A DNA stretch of 64,000 nucleotides from JBMNQI01 sp050944055 (GTDB lineage Bacteria > Bacillota > Clostridia > Oscillospirales > Oscillospiraceae). Below, in pieces: positions 54,060 through 63,629 of the stretch. The notes beneath the pieces were generated by a model that made no database searches, was not told the origin of the DNA, and worked only from the letters and a program-made list of their open reading frames with translations. Made by a program: the position numbers and the translations under genes. The DNA lies in NCBI GenBank assembly GCA_050944055.1, contig JBMNQI010000001.1, forward strand, positions 1 to 64,000, written 5' to 3'. Every line of letters starts with the position of its first letter. Positions within the stretch are counted from its first letter, which is position 1.

Positions 54060-56699
54060 ATGGAACCGATGGGACTGAACACAATACGCGAAAAATTCCT
54101 TTCATTCTTCGAGAGCAAGGGGCATTTGAGGCACGCGAGCTTTCCCCTCGTGCCTCAGGGGGACAACAGCCTGCTGCTTATCAACTCAGGGATGGCGCCT
54201 TTAAAGCCTTATTTTTCAGGCGAGGTCACGCCGCCGTCCAAACGCATGACCACCTGCCAGAAATGCATCAGGACGCCGGATATAGAGCGTGTGGGCAAAA
54301 CCAGCCGCCACGGCACCTTCTTTGAAATGCTGGGGAACTTCTCCTTCGGGGACTATTTCAAACGCGAGGCGGCGGCCTGGGCGTGGGAGTTTGTGACGGA
54401 AGTAATGCAGATACCAAAGGACAGGCTGTATGTGACAGTCTATCTTGACGACGACGAGGCCTACGATATCTGGACTAAGGAGGTCGGCGTCGACCCGTCG
54501 CATGTTTCCCGCCTCGGCAAGGCGGATAATTTCTGGGAGATCGGCTCCGGCCCCTGCGGCCCCTGCTCCGAGATTTATTTTGACCGCGGCGAGAAGTATT
54601 CCTGCGGCAGCCCGGACTGCAAGGTCGGCTGCGACTGCGACCGCTATGTCGAATTCTGGAACCTTGTGTTCACCCAGTTCCATAACGACGGCAACGGCAA
54701 TTACACTGAGCTTAAGCAGAAGAATATCGACACCGGCATGGGTCTGGAGCGCCTTGCCTGCATAATGCAGGGCGTCGAGAGCCTGTTCGACGTCGATACG
54801 GTCATGAATATAACAAAGCATGTCTCGCAAATCACAGGCGCTGTCTACGGGCAGAGCGAGAGCACGGACGTTTCCCTGCGCGTCATAACGGACCATATAC
54901 GCTCGACGACAATGATGGTATGCGACGGGATACTCCCGTCCAACGAGGGCCGCGGCTATGTGCTGCGCCGGCTCCTGCGCCGCGCCGCGCGCCACGGTCG
55001 CCTGCTCGGCGTCGACCGCCCCTTCCTTTACGAGGTCTGCGGCACGGTCATAAACGAAAGCAGGAAAGCCTATCCCGAGCTTGAGGAAAAACGCGATTAT
55101 ATACGCCGAATAATAAAGCTGGAGGAGGAAAACTTCAGCCGCACAATCGACTCCGGCATGCGCATACTTGAAGGACTTATGGCGGAGCTTGAATCAAAGA
55201 ACCAAAAGATTCTCTCGGGTGAAGACAGCTTCAAGCTCTACGATACCTACGGGTTCCCCGTCGACCTCACAATAGAGATACTGGCCGAGAAGGGCCTGAC
55301 TCTGGACCGCGAAGGCTTCGATAATCTGATGAACGAGCAGCGGACGCGCGCCCGGGCGGCGAGGGCGGCCCTCGGGGACTTTGCCTGGGAGGGCATTGAC
55401 CTGGGGCTCGACCGGGATATTGTAACGGAGTTTACGGGCTACGAGAGATTTGAGGAAGAAGACGCGACTGTGCTCGCAATAGTGGTCGGGGATGAACAGC
55501 GCTCGGCGGCCTATGAGGGCGAAAAAGCCGTTGTCGTACTCGATAAGACCCCGTTTTACGCGGAGCAGGGCGGCCAGGTCACGGATACGGGCAAGCTGAC
55601 AGCCGACGGTATTCTGTTTGAAGTCACCGACGTAAGGAAGTCCAAAGACGGCAAATACATGCATAACGGCGTTGTTAAAAAGGGCCGGGTAAACGTATCC
55701 GCAAAGCTCAGGGCATCCATCGACGCTGAACGCCGCCGCGCTATTATGCGCGCGCACAGCGCGACGCATTTACTGCAAAAGGCCCTGCGTAGCGTATTGG
55801 GAACGCACGTGGAGCAGGCCGGCTCCCTCGTTACGCCGGACAGGCTGCGCTTCGACTTCACGCATTTTTCGGCCGTAACGCCGCAGGAGCTGGAGGCGGT
55901 AGAGCGCGAGGTGAACGAGGCCATTCTGGCCGACCTGCCTGTCTCGGCAACTGAGATGCCGATTGCCGAGGCGCGCGCTTTGGGCGCGATGGCGCTCTTC
56001 GGCGAAAAATACGGCGATATAGTCCGCGTAATTAAAATGGGCGATTATTCCGCCGAGCTTTGCGGCGGAACGCATCTGAGCAACACCGCGAAAGCCGGTT
56101 CCTTCCGCATACTGAGCGAGGCCTCCATCGCCTCCGGCGTGCGGCGCATCGAGGCTGTCGTCGGCAAGGAGGCGCTTAGGTCGGCGGACGAAAACGCGGT
56201 GCTTATACACGCTGTAGCCGAAAGGCTCAAAACAAATCCCTCCGACCTGAAGCACAGGGCCGATCAGCTCATGAACGAAGTGTCCGAGCTGCGCCGCTCT
56301 AATGATAACCTCCGGGAAAAGCTGATGCGCGGCGAGGCTCTGGAGTATTTAGGCTCCGCCCGCGACGTAAAAGGGCTGAAGCTTATTACAGCCGAGCTTG
56401 AAGGCCGGAGCGCGGAAGAAATGCGCTCCATGGGCGACTTTTTCCGCGACAAGAGCGACGCCGTTGTCGCCGTGCTGGCTTCAGTCAACAGCGGCCGGAT
56501 AAGCTTCCTATGCGTCTGCGGCAGGGAGGCAATATCCAAAGGCCTCAAGGCCGGCGACATTATAAAGCACGTCTGCGCAACCACAGGCGGCTCGGGCGGC
56601 GGCAAGCCGGACAGCGCCATGGGCGGAGGAAAGGACATAAGCAAACTGGGCGAGGCCCTGGCTTCCGTGGAAGGCTTTATCGCTTCCAAGCTAGGTTAA
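54060..56699 (+). CDS. alaS: Alanyl-tRNA synthetase
   Basis: Class II synthetase with editing and C-Ala domains (879 residues). Aminoacylation domain: FLSFFESKGHLRHASFPLVP (in parts), GDNSLLLINSGMAPLKPYF (in parts), MTTCQKCIRTPDIERVGKT (in parts), EMLGNFSFGDYFKREA. Editing-domain metal motifs HSATHLL and CGGTHLSNT; C-terminal GGSGGGKPDSAMGGG. Only 24 nt separate it from mltG, too little for a T-box leader. A GGGAG ribosome binding site is present. Confidence 0.98.
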   Translation: MEPMGLNTIREKFLSFFESKGHLRHASFPLVPQGDNSLLLINSGMAPLKPYFSGEVTPPSKRMTTCQKCIRTPDIERVGKTSRHGTFFEMLGNFSFGDYFKREAAAWAWEFVTEVMQIPKDRLYVTVYLDDDEAYDIWTKEVGVDPSHVSRLGKADNFWEIGSGPCGPCSEIYFDRGEKYSCGSPDCKVGCDCDRYVEFWNLVFTQFHNDGNGNYTELKQKNIDTGMGLERLACIMQGVESLFDVDTVMNITKHVSQITGAVYGQSESTDVSLRVITDHIRSTTMMVCDGILPSNEGRGYVLRRLLRRAARHGRLLGVDRPFLYEVCGTVINESRKAYPELEEKRDYIRRIIKLEEENFSRTIDSGMRILEGLMAELESKNQKILSGEDSFKLYDTYGFPVDLTIEILAEKGLTLDREGFDNLMNEQRTRARAARAALGDFAWEGIDLGLDRDIVTEFTGYERFEEEDATVLAIVVGDEQRSAAYEGEKAVVVLDKTPFYAEQGGQVTDTGKLTADGILFEVTDVRKSKDGKYMHNGVVKKGRVNVSAKLRASIDAERRRAIMRAHSATHLLQKALRSVLGTHVEQAGSLVTPDRLRFDFTHFSAVTPQELEAVEREVNEAILADLPVSATEMPIAEARALGAMALFGEKYGDIVRVIKMGDYSAELCGGTHLSNTAKAGSFRILSEASIASGVRRIEAVVGKEALRSADENAVLIHAVAERLKTNPSDLKHRADQLMNEVSELRRSNDNLREKLMRGEALEYLGSARDVKGLKLITAELEGRSAEEMRSMGDFFRDKSDAVVAVLASVNSGRISFLCVCGREAISKGLKAGDIIKHVCATTGGSGGGKPDSAMGGGKDISKLGEALASVEGFIASKLG

Positions 56700-56729
56700 C
56701 ATAACATTATTCCGAACGGAGGAAACAAT

Positions 56730-57068
56730 ATGTCTGACTGCCTATTTTGCAAAATCGCGGCGGGGGAAATACCGTCTGCGCGCGTCTATGAGGACGATAC
56801 CGTTTTAGCCTTCCGAGACATTGACCCGAAAGCGCCAATCCACTTCCTCGTCATTCCAAAGGCCCATATCGACTCCGCGGCGAGCATCGACAGTTCAAAT
56901 TCCAAAGTCGTGGCTCATATATTCGAGGTAATAGCCGAGACTGCGAAAAAGGAAGGTGCAGGCAGCTTCCGCGTGGTCACGAACTGCGGCGAGCAGGCCG
57001 GTCAGAGCGTCGGGCACCTGCACTTCCATGTGCTTGCCGGCCGCGATTTGACATGGCCTCCGGGCTAA
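56730..57068 (+). CDS. Histidine triad (HIT/HinT) nucleotide-binding protein
   Basis: 112-residue HinT-type hydrolase of purine nucleoside phosphoramidates. N-terminal CLFCKIAAGEIPSARVYED with Zn-type Cys pair, IDPKAPIHFLVIPKAHI, and the triad in GHLHFHVLAGRDL. A GGAGG ribosome binding site is present. It lies 30 nt after alaS and is followed by a terminator. Confidence 0.96.
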   Translation: MSDCLFCKIAAGEIPSARVYEDDTVLAFRDIDPKAPIHFLVIPKAHIDSAASIDSSNSKVVAHIFEVIAETAKKEGAGSFRVVTNCGEQAGQSVGHLHFHVLAGRDLTWPPG

Positions 57069-57129
57069 TTGCGGCACTATTATTCATTCACCGCCATGCG
57101 CGGCCGGAACTCTGCTGGGCTTAGCCTTA

Positions 57130-57158
57130 AGCGGGCGGTATGAGCCGTCCGCTTTTTT
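57130..57158 (+). terminator. Intrinsic terminator after the HIT gene
   Basis: AGCGGGCGG / CCGTCCGCT stem with a 6-nt loop followed by TTTTTT. Confidence 0.8.
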
Positions 57159-57260
57159 GCTTTGGAGAGCTTCAAACCGGCGCGCCACGCCAATTTTCGT
57201 CGCGCAGATTGACGTGCGTTATACGAATACTTTCAGCGCGTCTGCGCAATGGAGGTCAAC

Positions 57261-57305
57261 ATGTGCTTTCCGCGGCTGAACATAGCAACTGAAAGACATG
57301 CGTAA
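57261..57305 (+). CDS. Possible 14-codon upstream ORF coupled to comEC
   Basis: ATG with a perfect GGAGG 5 nt upstream, encoding MCFPRLNIATERHA. Its stop codon overlaps the comEC start region (ATGCGTAA), and comEC itself has only a weak ribosome binding site. It may serve to load ribosomes for comEC by reinitiation. Confidence 0.4.
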   Translation: MCFPRLNIATERHA

Positions 57306-59517
57306 GCTGGGAATATTCTCGCTCGGCTTTGCCGCCGCCTGCTTTGCATCGCAGTATCTGCTTCCCGCAAACATTCTCTTATGGTTTGTGGGCGGCGCGC
57401 TGATTCTGTCTATTGCGTCCGCGCTGCTGCTTCGCGGAGACTGGCGCATACGCGCCGCTGTCTTTCTTTCGGGAGCCGCCGTATCCTTTGGGCTAAGCTA
57501 TGCGCATTACCTTACGCATGACGTAAAGGCAGCGGCGCAGGACGGGCGTGAGGAAATAATAACCGCCCGTGCTGAAGCCTATACGGAGGCGACGGACTGG
57601 GGCTGCCGTGTGCTCGTGCGCACAGACGGGCTGAAAGCCTATCTCTATCTGCAGGACGATGTGGACATAGCGCCCGGAGATGAAATAACTCTGCGCGCAA
57701 AGCTCAGCCTGCCGCGAAAGGAAATAAGAGATTATTATAATTCAAAAGGCGTTTATCTTACGGCGGTGCAAAAAAGCGAGCCCGTTTATTCCCGCCCGGC
57801 AAAAGTCCCCATGCGATACTGGCCGGCAGTAGTTTTCAATTCGCTGAAGCGCAGCATAGCTTCAGGCTTTTCGCCCGATGTATCCGGCCTTGTAAACGCG
57901 GTCGTCACAGGAGACGACTCCGGGTTGGAGGAGAGCCTTGTTTCGGCGATAAGCAGCACGGGGCTTACGCACGTTGTCGTCGTCTCGGGCATGCACTTTT
58001 CATATCTTCTGGCTTTTCTCTATTTACTGACAGGCAAAAACCCGCGCAGGCGCTTAATCGCTCTTCCAATCCTGCTTTTCTTCATGGCCGTCACCGGATT
58101 TACGCCGTCGGTCATGCGCGCCGGGATAATCGCGATTATTCTGCTTCCGGCTCCGGTATTAAAAAGGGAGTACGACCCTCTGACGGGTTTGGGGCTCTCG
58201 CTTATAATTATGCTGGGCATAAACCCCAAGGCCGCGCTGAGCATAAGCCTGCAGCTGAGCTACGCGTCGTTCCTGGGTCTTCTGCTGTTTTCGCCGCGGA
58301 TTTATTCCGCTTTCAGGCAAAGGCTTCATAGCAAACTGCGCATTTTAGACCGTATCCTCAAATACGTATGCTCGTCCGCAGCGGCGACGCTTGGGGCGAT
58401 GGCGCTGACCGTACCGCTTACAGCCGTATACTTCGGGCGGGTCTCGGTACTTGCCCCGCTTGCCAATCTTGTGACCCTGCCGGTTGTAGTCTTTATTTTC
58501 ATAGGCGGCGTTATTGTCGGCGCTTTGGGCATATTTCTTCCTCTTGCCGCTTCGGCTCTGTCGTTTATCGTATGGCCGTTCGCCAGGTATTTCGATTGGA
58601 TGGCGACGCTTCTCAGCCGCACTCAGGCCATATCGTTTTCGACCGGCAACCCGTTCCTCTTATACTGGCTCGTGTTCGCTTACGCGATAATACTGCTGAT
58701 GCTGCTTGCTCCCAGGCCCGGAAAGAAGTTCTATATCCCGCTTGCCTGTCTTGCGGTCTCCTTCTGCGCCGCCTGCTGCGCGGGCCTTATGCTCTATTCA
58801 GATACGCTGAGCCTGGTTATATCGGACGTGGGGCAGGGCAGCTGCGCCGTACTCTCGTCCGGGAGCTGCAGCGCCGTATTTGACTGCGGAGGCAGCAAAG
58901 CGGCGGACAAAGCGCAAAACGCGCTGTCCGCGCTGGGAAAGACGTCTCTCGACGCGCTGGTTCTGACGCATCTGCATGCTGACCATGCAGGCGGCGCCGC
59001 GTCTCTTATTTCCTGCATGAAGGTCGATGCGCTCTACCTTCCCATGACGGCGGACAGGGACGGGCTTTTAGGCGGCATACTCCAAAAAGCGCGGGAGTAC
59101 GGAACCAGGGTAATATACGTCACGGAGGATATGACTCTCGAGCTTGGCAATACAAGAGTAAGGCTGGTAGCGCCTCTGGGGCGGGAGGACAACGAGGCGG
59201 GGCTTGCCGCCATAATAACCAGGGACGATTTCGATGCGCTGATTACAGGCGACATGGGCTCGGAAACGGAGATCAGGCTGGCATCGCGGTATGAGCTGCC
59301 GAAGACTGAGGTGTTCATAGTCAGCCATCACGGCTCAAAAAACGGCTCATGCAAAATGCTGCTAGATGAAATAAAACCCGACATTGCCGTTATTTCTGTA
59401 GGAGAAGGCAATACATACGGGCATCCGTCCGGCGAGGCGGTTTCGCGGCTTAAATCAGCGGGCGCCGAAATATACAGGACGGACTTAAACGGAAGCATAA
59501 GCATAACTCTTAATTGA
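57298..59517 (+). CDS. comEC: DNA internalization competence protein ComEC/Rec2
   Basis: Polytopic membrane channel for single-stranded DNA uptake during transformation (739 residues). It has an N-terminal DUF4131-like region (1-170), the Competence domain (about 170-500; VVVSGMHFSYLLAFLYLLTG in parts, MRAGIIAIILL) and a C-terminal metallo-beta-lactamase-like domain with ISDVGQGSCAVL, LTHLHADHAGG and SHHGSKNGS. The start follows a short coupled ORF. No comEA is adjacent. Confidence 0.94.
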   Translation: MRKLGIFSLGFAAACFASQYLLPANILLWFVGGALILSIASALLLRGDWRIRAAVFLSGAAVSFGLSYAHYLTHDVKAAAQDGREEIITARAEAYTEATDWGCRVLVRTDGLKAYLYLQDDVDIAPGDEITLRAKLSLPRKEIRDYYNSKGVYLTAVQKSEPVYSRPAKVPMRYWPAVVFNSLKRSIASGFSPDVSGLVNAVVTGDDSGLEESLVSAISSTGLTHVVVVSGMHFSYLLAFLYLLTGKNPRRRLIALPILLFFMAVTGFTPSVMRAGIIAIILLPAPVLKREYDPLTGLGLSLIIMLGINPKAALSISLQLSYASFLGLLLFSPRIYSAFRQRLHSKLRILDRILKYVCSSAAATLGAMALTVPLTAVYFGRVSVLAPLANLVTLPVVVFIFIGGVIVGALGIFLPLAASALSFIVWPFARYFDWMATLLSRTQAISFSTGNPFLLYWLVFAYAIILLMLLAPRPGKKFYIPLACLAVSFCAACCAGLMLYSDTLSLVISDVGQGSCAVLSSGSCSAVFDCGGSKAADKAQNALSALGKTSLDALVLTHLHADHAGGAASLISCMKVDALYLPMTADRDGLLGGILQKAREYGTRVIYVTEDMTLELGNTRVRLVAPLGREDNEAGLAAIITRDDFDALITGDMGSETEIRLASRYELPKTEVFIVSHHGSKNGSCKMLLDEIKPDIAVISVGEGNTYGHPSGEAVSRLKSAGAEIYRTDLNGSISITLN

Positions 59518-59548
59518 CTTTCGGGCGCGTTATGAAGGGGGGCGGCGT

Positions 59549-60598
59549 ATGTCCGGCGCGAAAAAGGGAAGCCCGGAGAGCCCGGGCTATAGGAAGCTAA
59601 AAGAAGATATAAAGAACGGCCGGCCCGCCCGGGGCTACGTATTTTACGGCGAGGAGACCTATCTCCGCGACTACTACGCGTCGTACCTTCGTAAAATGAT
59701 GACGGATAAGGCGACGGAGTGTTTTAACTACCGTGTGCTGGACGGCGGGAATCTTAACATGGATAAGCTGGAGTCAGCAGTCGAGACCCCGCCTATGTTC
59801 TCCGAGCGCGTCTATATACCCGTATGGGATTATAATTTCTGGGCCCTGCCTGAAAACGAGCGCGAGCGTTTTACGGAGCTCATTTCAGACCTGCCGGAAT
59901 ACTGCTGCCTTGTTTTTTTGTTCGATACCTTGGAGTATAAACCGGACCACCGAAAGAAAAAGCTAAGCGAGGCCGTGGATAAAAACCTCCGCGTCGTGGA
60001 GTTTAAGCGCAGGGAGGCCGGCGATCTCTACAGCTGGGTAAGGCAGAAATTCGTTCAGGCCGGCAGCGACATAGATAAAGAGCGGACGGACTACCTGATA
60101 TTCCTGTGCGGCGGGCTTATGACCCTGCTTGAAAAAGAAATCGAGAAAATTGCGGCAAGGGCGGGACATCGCCTTGTAACAAAAGAGGATATAGACGCGG
60201 TCGCCGTACCCGTCGTCGAGGCCGTTGTGTTCGATTTGACAGACGCGCTGTCCAAAAACGACGCCGCGCAGGCCTTGACTGTGCTTGAGAAGCTCTTCGC
60301 CCTGCGCGAGGAGCCCATATCCCTGCTCGCCGTAATCGGGGGGCAGATGAGGAACGTCGCTCTGGCGAGGGTTGCGCTTGAAGAGGGGAAAAAGCCCTCC
60401 GAGCTTGCCGCCGCGCTGGGCTACCGTTCGGACTACCCGGCAAAAAGGCTTCTGGATACGGCGCGTCCGCTGTCGCTCAGAACCTGCCTTGAGCGCGTAA
60501 AACTGTGCGCGCAGTACGATTTACGCTTAAAAACCGCCGCCGGCAAGGAAGAAGTAATGCGGGAGCTGATTATGAAACTATGCCTCTTGTCCAAGTAG
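59549..60598 (+). CDS. holA: DNA polymerase III subunit delta
   Basis: Clamp-loader delta subunit (349 residues). Typical start with GYVFYGEETYLRDYYASYL (in parts), VPVVEAVVFDLTDALSKNDAAQAL (in parts), and the C-terminal helical clamp-loader domain (KLFALREEPISLLAVIGGQMR in parts). The order comEC-holA is common in Firmicutes. It overlaps the next gene by 19 nt. Confidence 0.94.
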   Translation: MSGAKKGSPESPGYRKLKEDIKNGRPARGYVFYGEETYLRDYYASYLRKMMTDKATECFNYRVLDGGNLNMDKLESAVETPPMFSERVYIPVWDYNFWALPENERERFTELISDLPEYCCLVFLFDTLEYKPDHRKKKLSEAVDKNLRVVEFKRREAGDLYSWVRQKFVQAGSDIDKERTDYLIFLCGGLMTLLEKEIEKIAARAGHRLVTKEDIDAVAVPVVEAVVFDLTDALSKNDAAQALTVLEKLFALREEPISLLAVIGGQMRNVALARVALEEGKKPSELAAALGYRSDYPAKRLLDTARPLSLRTCLERVKLCAQYDLRLKTAAGKEEVMRELIMKLCLLSK

Positions 60599-61170
60599 CC
60601 GAGACCGTCATCGTCGAGGGCCGGTATGATAAAAACAAACTCTCGCAGATTATCGACGCCGTCATACTTGACACCTCAGGCTTCGGCATATTCAACGACG
60701 AAGAAAAGATAGAGCTATTCCGCCGCATGGCGGAAAAGCGCGGCATAGTAATCCTCACGGACAGCGACGGGGCGGGCTTCCAGATCCGGAACTTCATCAA
60801 GTCGCGCGTGACGAAGGGCCGCGTGCTCCACGCCTATATACCCGACGTTTACGGCAGGGAGAGGCGTAAAAAAAAGGCGTCGAGCGAAGGAAAGCTCGGC
60901 GTCGAGGGTATGGATAGCGAGGTCATACTAAAGGCGCTGCGAATTGCGGGAGTAACGATGGACGGGGAGGCAAAACAGCAGGCAAACGGCAGGATCACCA
61001 AATCGGACCTTTATACGCTAGGCCTTTCCGGAACCTCGGGAAGCGCCGAAAGAAGGAAGCAGCTGCTTGATAAACTTGGGCTGCCGGAGCGCATGACCGC
61101 CAATACGCTGCTCACCGTCCTCAACGCGCTCTATACCAGAGAGGAATTTATAAGTATTTCAGATAAATAA
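60580..61170 (+). CDS. rnmV: Toprim domain ribonuclease M5-like protein (DUF4093)
   Basis: 196-residue Toprim protein similar to RNase M5, which matures 5S rRNA in Firmicutes. The Toprim Glu is in VIVEGRYDKNKL and the DxD in ILTDSDGAGFQIRNFI; the C-terminal part fits DUF4093 (SKSDL-like TKSDLYTLGLSG). The start is the ATG at 60580, overlapping holA. It could be another Toprim nuclease, but this domain pair is most often annotated RNase M5. Confidence 0.82.
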   Translation: MPLVQVAETVIVEGRYDKNKLSQIIDAVILDTSGFGIFNDEEKIELFRRMAEKRGIVILTDSDGAGFQIRNFIKSRVTKGRVLHAYIPDVYGRERRKKKASSEGKLGVEGMDSEVILKALRIAGVTMDGEAKQQANGRITKSDLYTLGLSGTSGSAERRKQLLDKLGLPERMTANTLLTVLNALYTREEFISISDK

Positions 61171-61182
61171 GGAGACACGCAG

Positions 61183-63492
61183 ATGACGGAAGCCACATAC
61201 AAAAGAATACAGGCTCTGCGCGATTCGATGCTCGGGGAGAGGGAGATAAGCCTTTGCCGGCCCAGGCTTATAATGGAGTCCTATAGCGAAACCGAGGGCG
61301 AACCCGTACCGATCCGCAGGGCGAAGGCCCTGAGGAAAATTCTCAACGGCCTGCCGCTGTATATCGGACGGGACGAGCTGCTCGTCGGGCGCCTGACGGA
61401 TAAAACACGCGGCTGCGTTCTAACTCCGGAGCTGAGCGAGGGCAAGTTTTCGGAAGCGACCGCCGCGCTTTCGGGGACGATGCTGCCGATACCGGAGGAG
61501 GCAAAAAAAGAGCTGCGCGAGATAGACAAGTATTGGAGCGTGCACCCGATGAGCGGCGGAGTGAAGACCGTACTGCCGGAGGAATACGCGGCGCTGCCCG
61601 GGATAGTAGCGGGATTCGGCCCCGGAACCGGCCACCACAGCATAGGATATGAAAAAATCCTCGGAAAAGGCGCGGCTGGACTAATCAGCGAAATAGACGC
61701 GGAGCTGTCCAAAACCGGAAATTCAGAGGAAAAAATCATAAGCCTTCAAGCTTCGAAGATTGCGCTCACCGCGCTTATAGAGCTTGCCGGACGCTATGCT
61801 AAGTACGCCGGGGAGCTGGCCGAAAAAGAGAGCGACGCTCGCCGCCGCGCGGAGCTTGAGGAGATAAAAGACATATGCTCGCGTGTCCCGGCGCACCCGG
61901 CCCGGTCTTTCCATGAGGCGATGCAGAGCATATGGTTCACCAATATGGCGCTGCTGAACGAAGAGTGGTCTGTCGGTATAGGCTTCATGCGTTTTGACCA
62001 GTATATGCTGCCTTTCTACAGGGCCGACGTTGAAAAGGGGAAAATCGACCGGGATAAGGCCACGCTGCTTATCGCCATGCTGCTTGTCAAGACCAACGAA
62101 GAGATACCGATAATGTTCAATAACTCCATGTCTATTAATCTCACGATAGGCGGCTGCACTCCCGCGGGCGAGTGCGCCGTGAACGAACTGAGCTATATGG
62201 TGCTTGACGCGGAGGACGCCGTTCGCCTTAACGATGAGGATATAATCGTGAGGGTCGGGCCCGAAACCCCGGAGGATTTCCTTGTCCGGGCCGCAAAAAG
62301 CGCGTATCTTCTTCACGGCAAGCTGAAATTTGTCGGCGACCCCCTGATTATCCGCCAGTTGACGGCCGACGGCAAGCCACTTGAAATTGCGCGCAACTAC
62401 TGCATAACCGGCTGCAATTCGCCTACCATACCCGGCTGCTCGCACGATATGCCGGGCACGCTTATTAACCTTCCGTTGCTGCTGGACCTTGCGCTGCATG
62501 ACGGCTATTCGCCCATGCTCGGAAAGCAGCTCGGGCCGCATACCGGAGAAGCCCGCAGATTTACGAAGTACGGCGAAGTCTGGGAGGCCTTTACAGCCCA
62601 GTGCAGGCATTTTATACCGATAATCCGCGCGGGCGACAACGCCCTGCGGGTAGTGGAGTACGAGACGCGGCCGCGCCCGCTTCACTCGGTTCTCCTCGAC
62701 GGTTATATTGAACACGGCGTCGACGTGATGAGGGGCGGCACAAAGCCTTACTTGGTTTTCGCCATGTCGCTTTCCGGCGCCCCAAACGTGGGCGATTCGC
62801 TGGCGGTTATCAAGAAGCTTGTATTTGAAGAAAAGTCGGTTACGATGAAGGAGCTTATCGACTCGCTTGACAGGGATTTTCACGGCGACGACGAGCTTCT
62901 GCATAAGATAAGAGGCGTCGCGAAATTCGGCAACAACGAGCCGTATGTCGACGGTATTGTCAACGATGTGCTGTCTCTCGGAAGCGACATAATTGCTTCG
63001 TGCCCGTGCTACCTTGACGCAAAGCCGAACGCGGCCGCCGGTGTAGTGGCCTTCAACGTGGAGTTCGGGAAACATGTCGGCACCCTGCCGGACGGCAGAG
63101 GGGCGGGCATGCCCATATCCGAAGGCGGGCTTTCGCCTTATCAGGGCCGCAACATTTCAGGTGCGACCGCGACGCTTTTATCCGTAGCCGGCATCGACCA
63201 CATGAAGCTGCGCCACGGTTCAGTTCTCAACCTGCGCCTGGACCCGAAGTCTCTTGAGGGAGAGGATAAGCTGCGGAAATTCTCCGCCCTGCTCAGGACG
63301 TACTTTGACCTCGGCGGCTACCTTATCCAGTTTAACATAGTGGATACGGAGACTCTGCGCGACGCGCAGAAGCATCCGGAGAGGCACAAGGACCTTATCG
63401 TCCGCGTCGCGACATACGCGGCCTATTTCGTGGAGCTTGAAAAAAGCCTCCAGGACGATATTATAAACCGCGCGCAGGTAGGAGAGATTTAG
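61183..63492 (+). CDS. Glycyl-radical-enzyme (PFL-like) homologue lacking the radical glycine
   Basis: 769-residue protein with the full glycyl radical enzyme (pyruvate formate-lyase-like) fold: PFL domain from the N-terminus (RPRLIMESYSETEGEP), a thiyl-site region RNYCITGCNSPTIPG (Cys407 and Cys411), and the C-terminal region SVAGIDHMKLRHGSVLNLRL (in parts). The radical loop normally reads RVxGYSAxFV; here it is RVATYAAYFV, so Thr744 replaces the glycine that carries the radical. The acidic residue usually following the active Cys (GCVEP type) is replaced by Asn-Ser-Pro. No activating enzyme gene is nearby. It is either inactive, non-radical or a pseudo-enzyme partner; the length and reading frame are intact. 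Confidence 0.85.
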   Translation: MTEATYKRIQALRDSMLGEREISLCRPRLIMESYSETEGEPVPIRRAKALRKILNGLPLYIGRDELLVGRLTDKTRGCVLTPELSEGKFSEATAALSGTMLPIPEEAKKELREIDKYWSVHPMSGGVKTVLPEEYAALPGIVAGFGPGTGHHSIGYEKILGKGAAGLISEIDAELSKTGNSEEKIISLQASKIALTALIELAGRYAKYAGELAEKESDARRRAELEEIKDICSRVPAHPARSFHEAMQSIWFTNMALLNEEWSVGIGFMRFDQYMLPFYRADVEKGKIDRDKATLLIAMLLVKTNEEIPIMFNNSMSINLTIGGCTPAGECAVNELSYMVLDAEDAVRLNDEDIIVRVGPETPEDFLVRAAKSAYLLHGKLKFVGDPLIIRQLTADGKPLEIARNYCITGCNSPTIPGCSHDMPGTLINLPLLLDLALHDGYSPMLGKQLGPHTGEARRFTKYGEVWEAFTAQCRHFIPIIRAGDNALRVVEYETRPRPLHSVLLDGYIEHGVDVMRGGTKPYLVFAMSLSGAPNVGDSLAVIKKLVFEEKSVTMKELIDSLDRDFHGDDELLHKIRGVAKFGNNEPYVDGIVNDVLSLGSDIIASCPCYLDAKPNAAAGVVAFNVEFGKHVGTLPDGRGAGMPISEGGLSPYQGRNISGATATLLSVAGIDHMKLRHGSVLNLRLDPKSLEGEDKLRKFSALLRTYFDLGGYLIQFNIVDTETLRDAQKHPERHKDLIVRVATYAAYFVELEKSLQDDIINRAQVGEI

Positions 63493-63518
63493 CCTAAGCC
63501 CCGGTATCAATAGAATAT

Positions 63519-63553
63519 ACTGCGCTGGCTGTTTTTGGCCGGCGCAGTTTTTT
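63519..63553 (+). terminator. Intrinsic terminator after the glycyl-radical-enzyme homologue
   Basis: ACTGCGC / GCGCAGT arms extended by GGC / GCC, followed by TTTTTT. Confidence 0.75.
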
Positions 63554-63629
63554 GTATTCTTCGTCGCCCGGATTCGCCTTTATTTTCGGAGAAAATATGC
63601 CATTATTTTCCAAAAGGAGGCGTGTCCAT

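Noticed and set aside
61723..63075. 450-residue ORF antisense to the glycyl-radical-enzyme homologue
   Set aside because: It is a shadow of a strongly conserved coding frame; composition is Arg/His/Val-rich with no recognised domain and no ribosome binding site.
61183..63492. Annotation as active formate acetyltransferase or dehydratase
   Set aside because: The radical-bearing glycine is Thr, and the residues beside the active-site Cys differ, so assigning a catalytic reaction is not justified.
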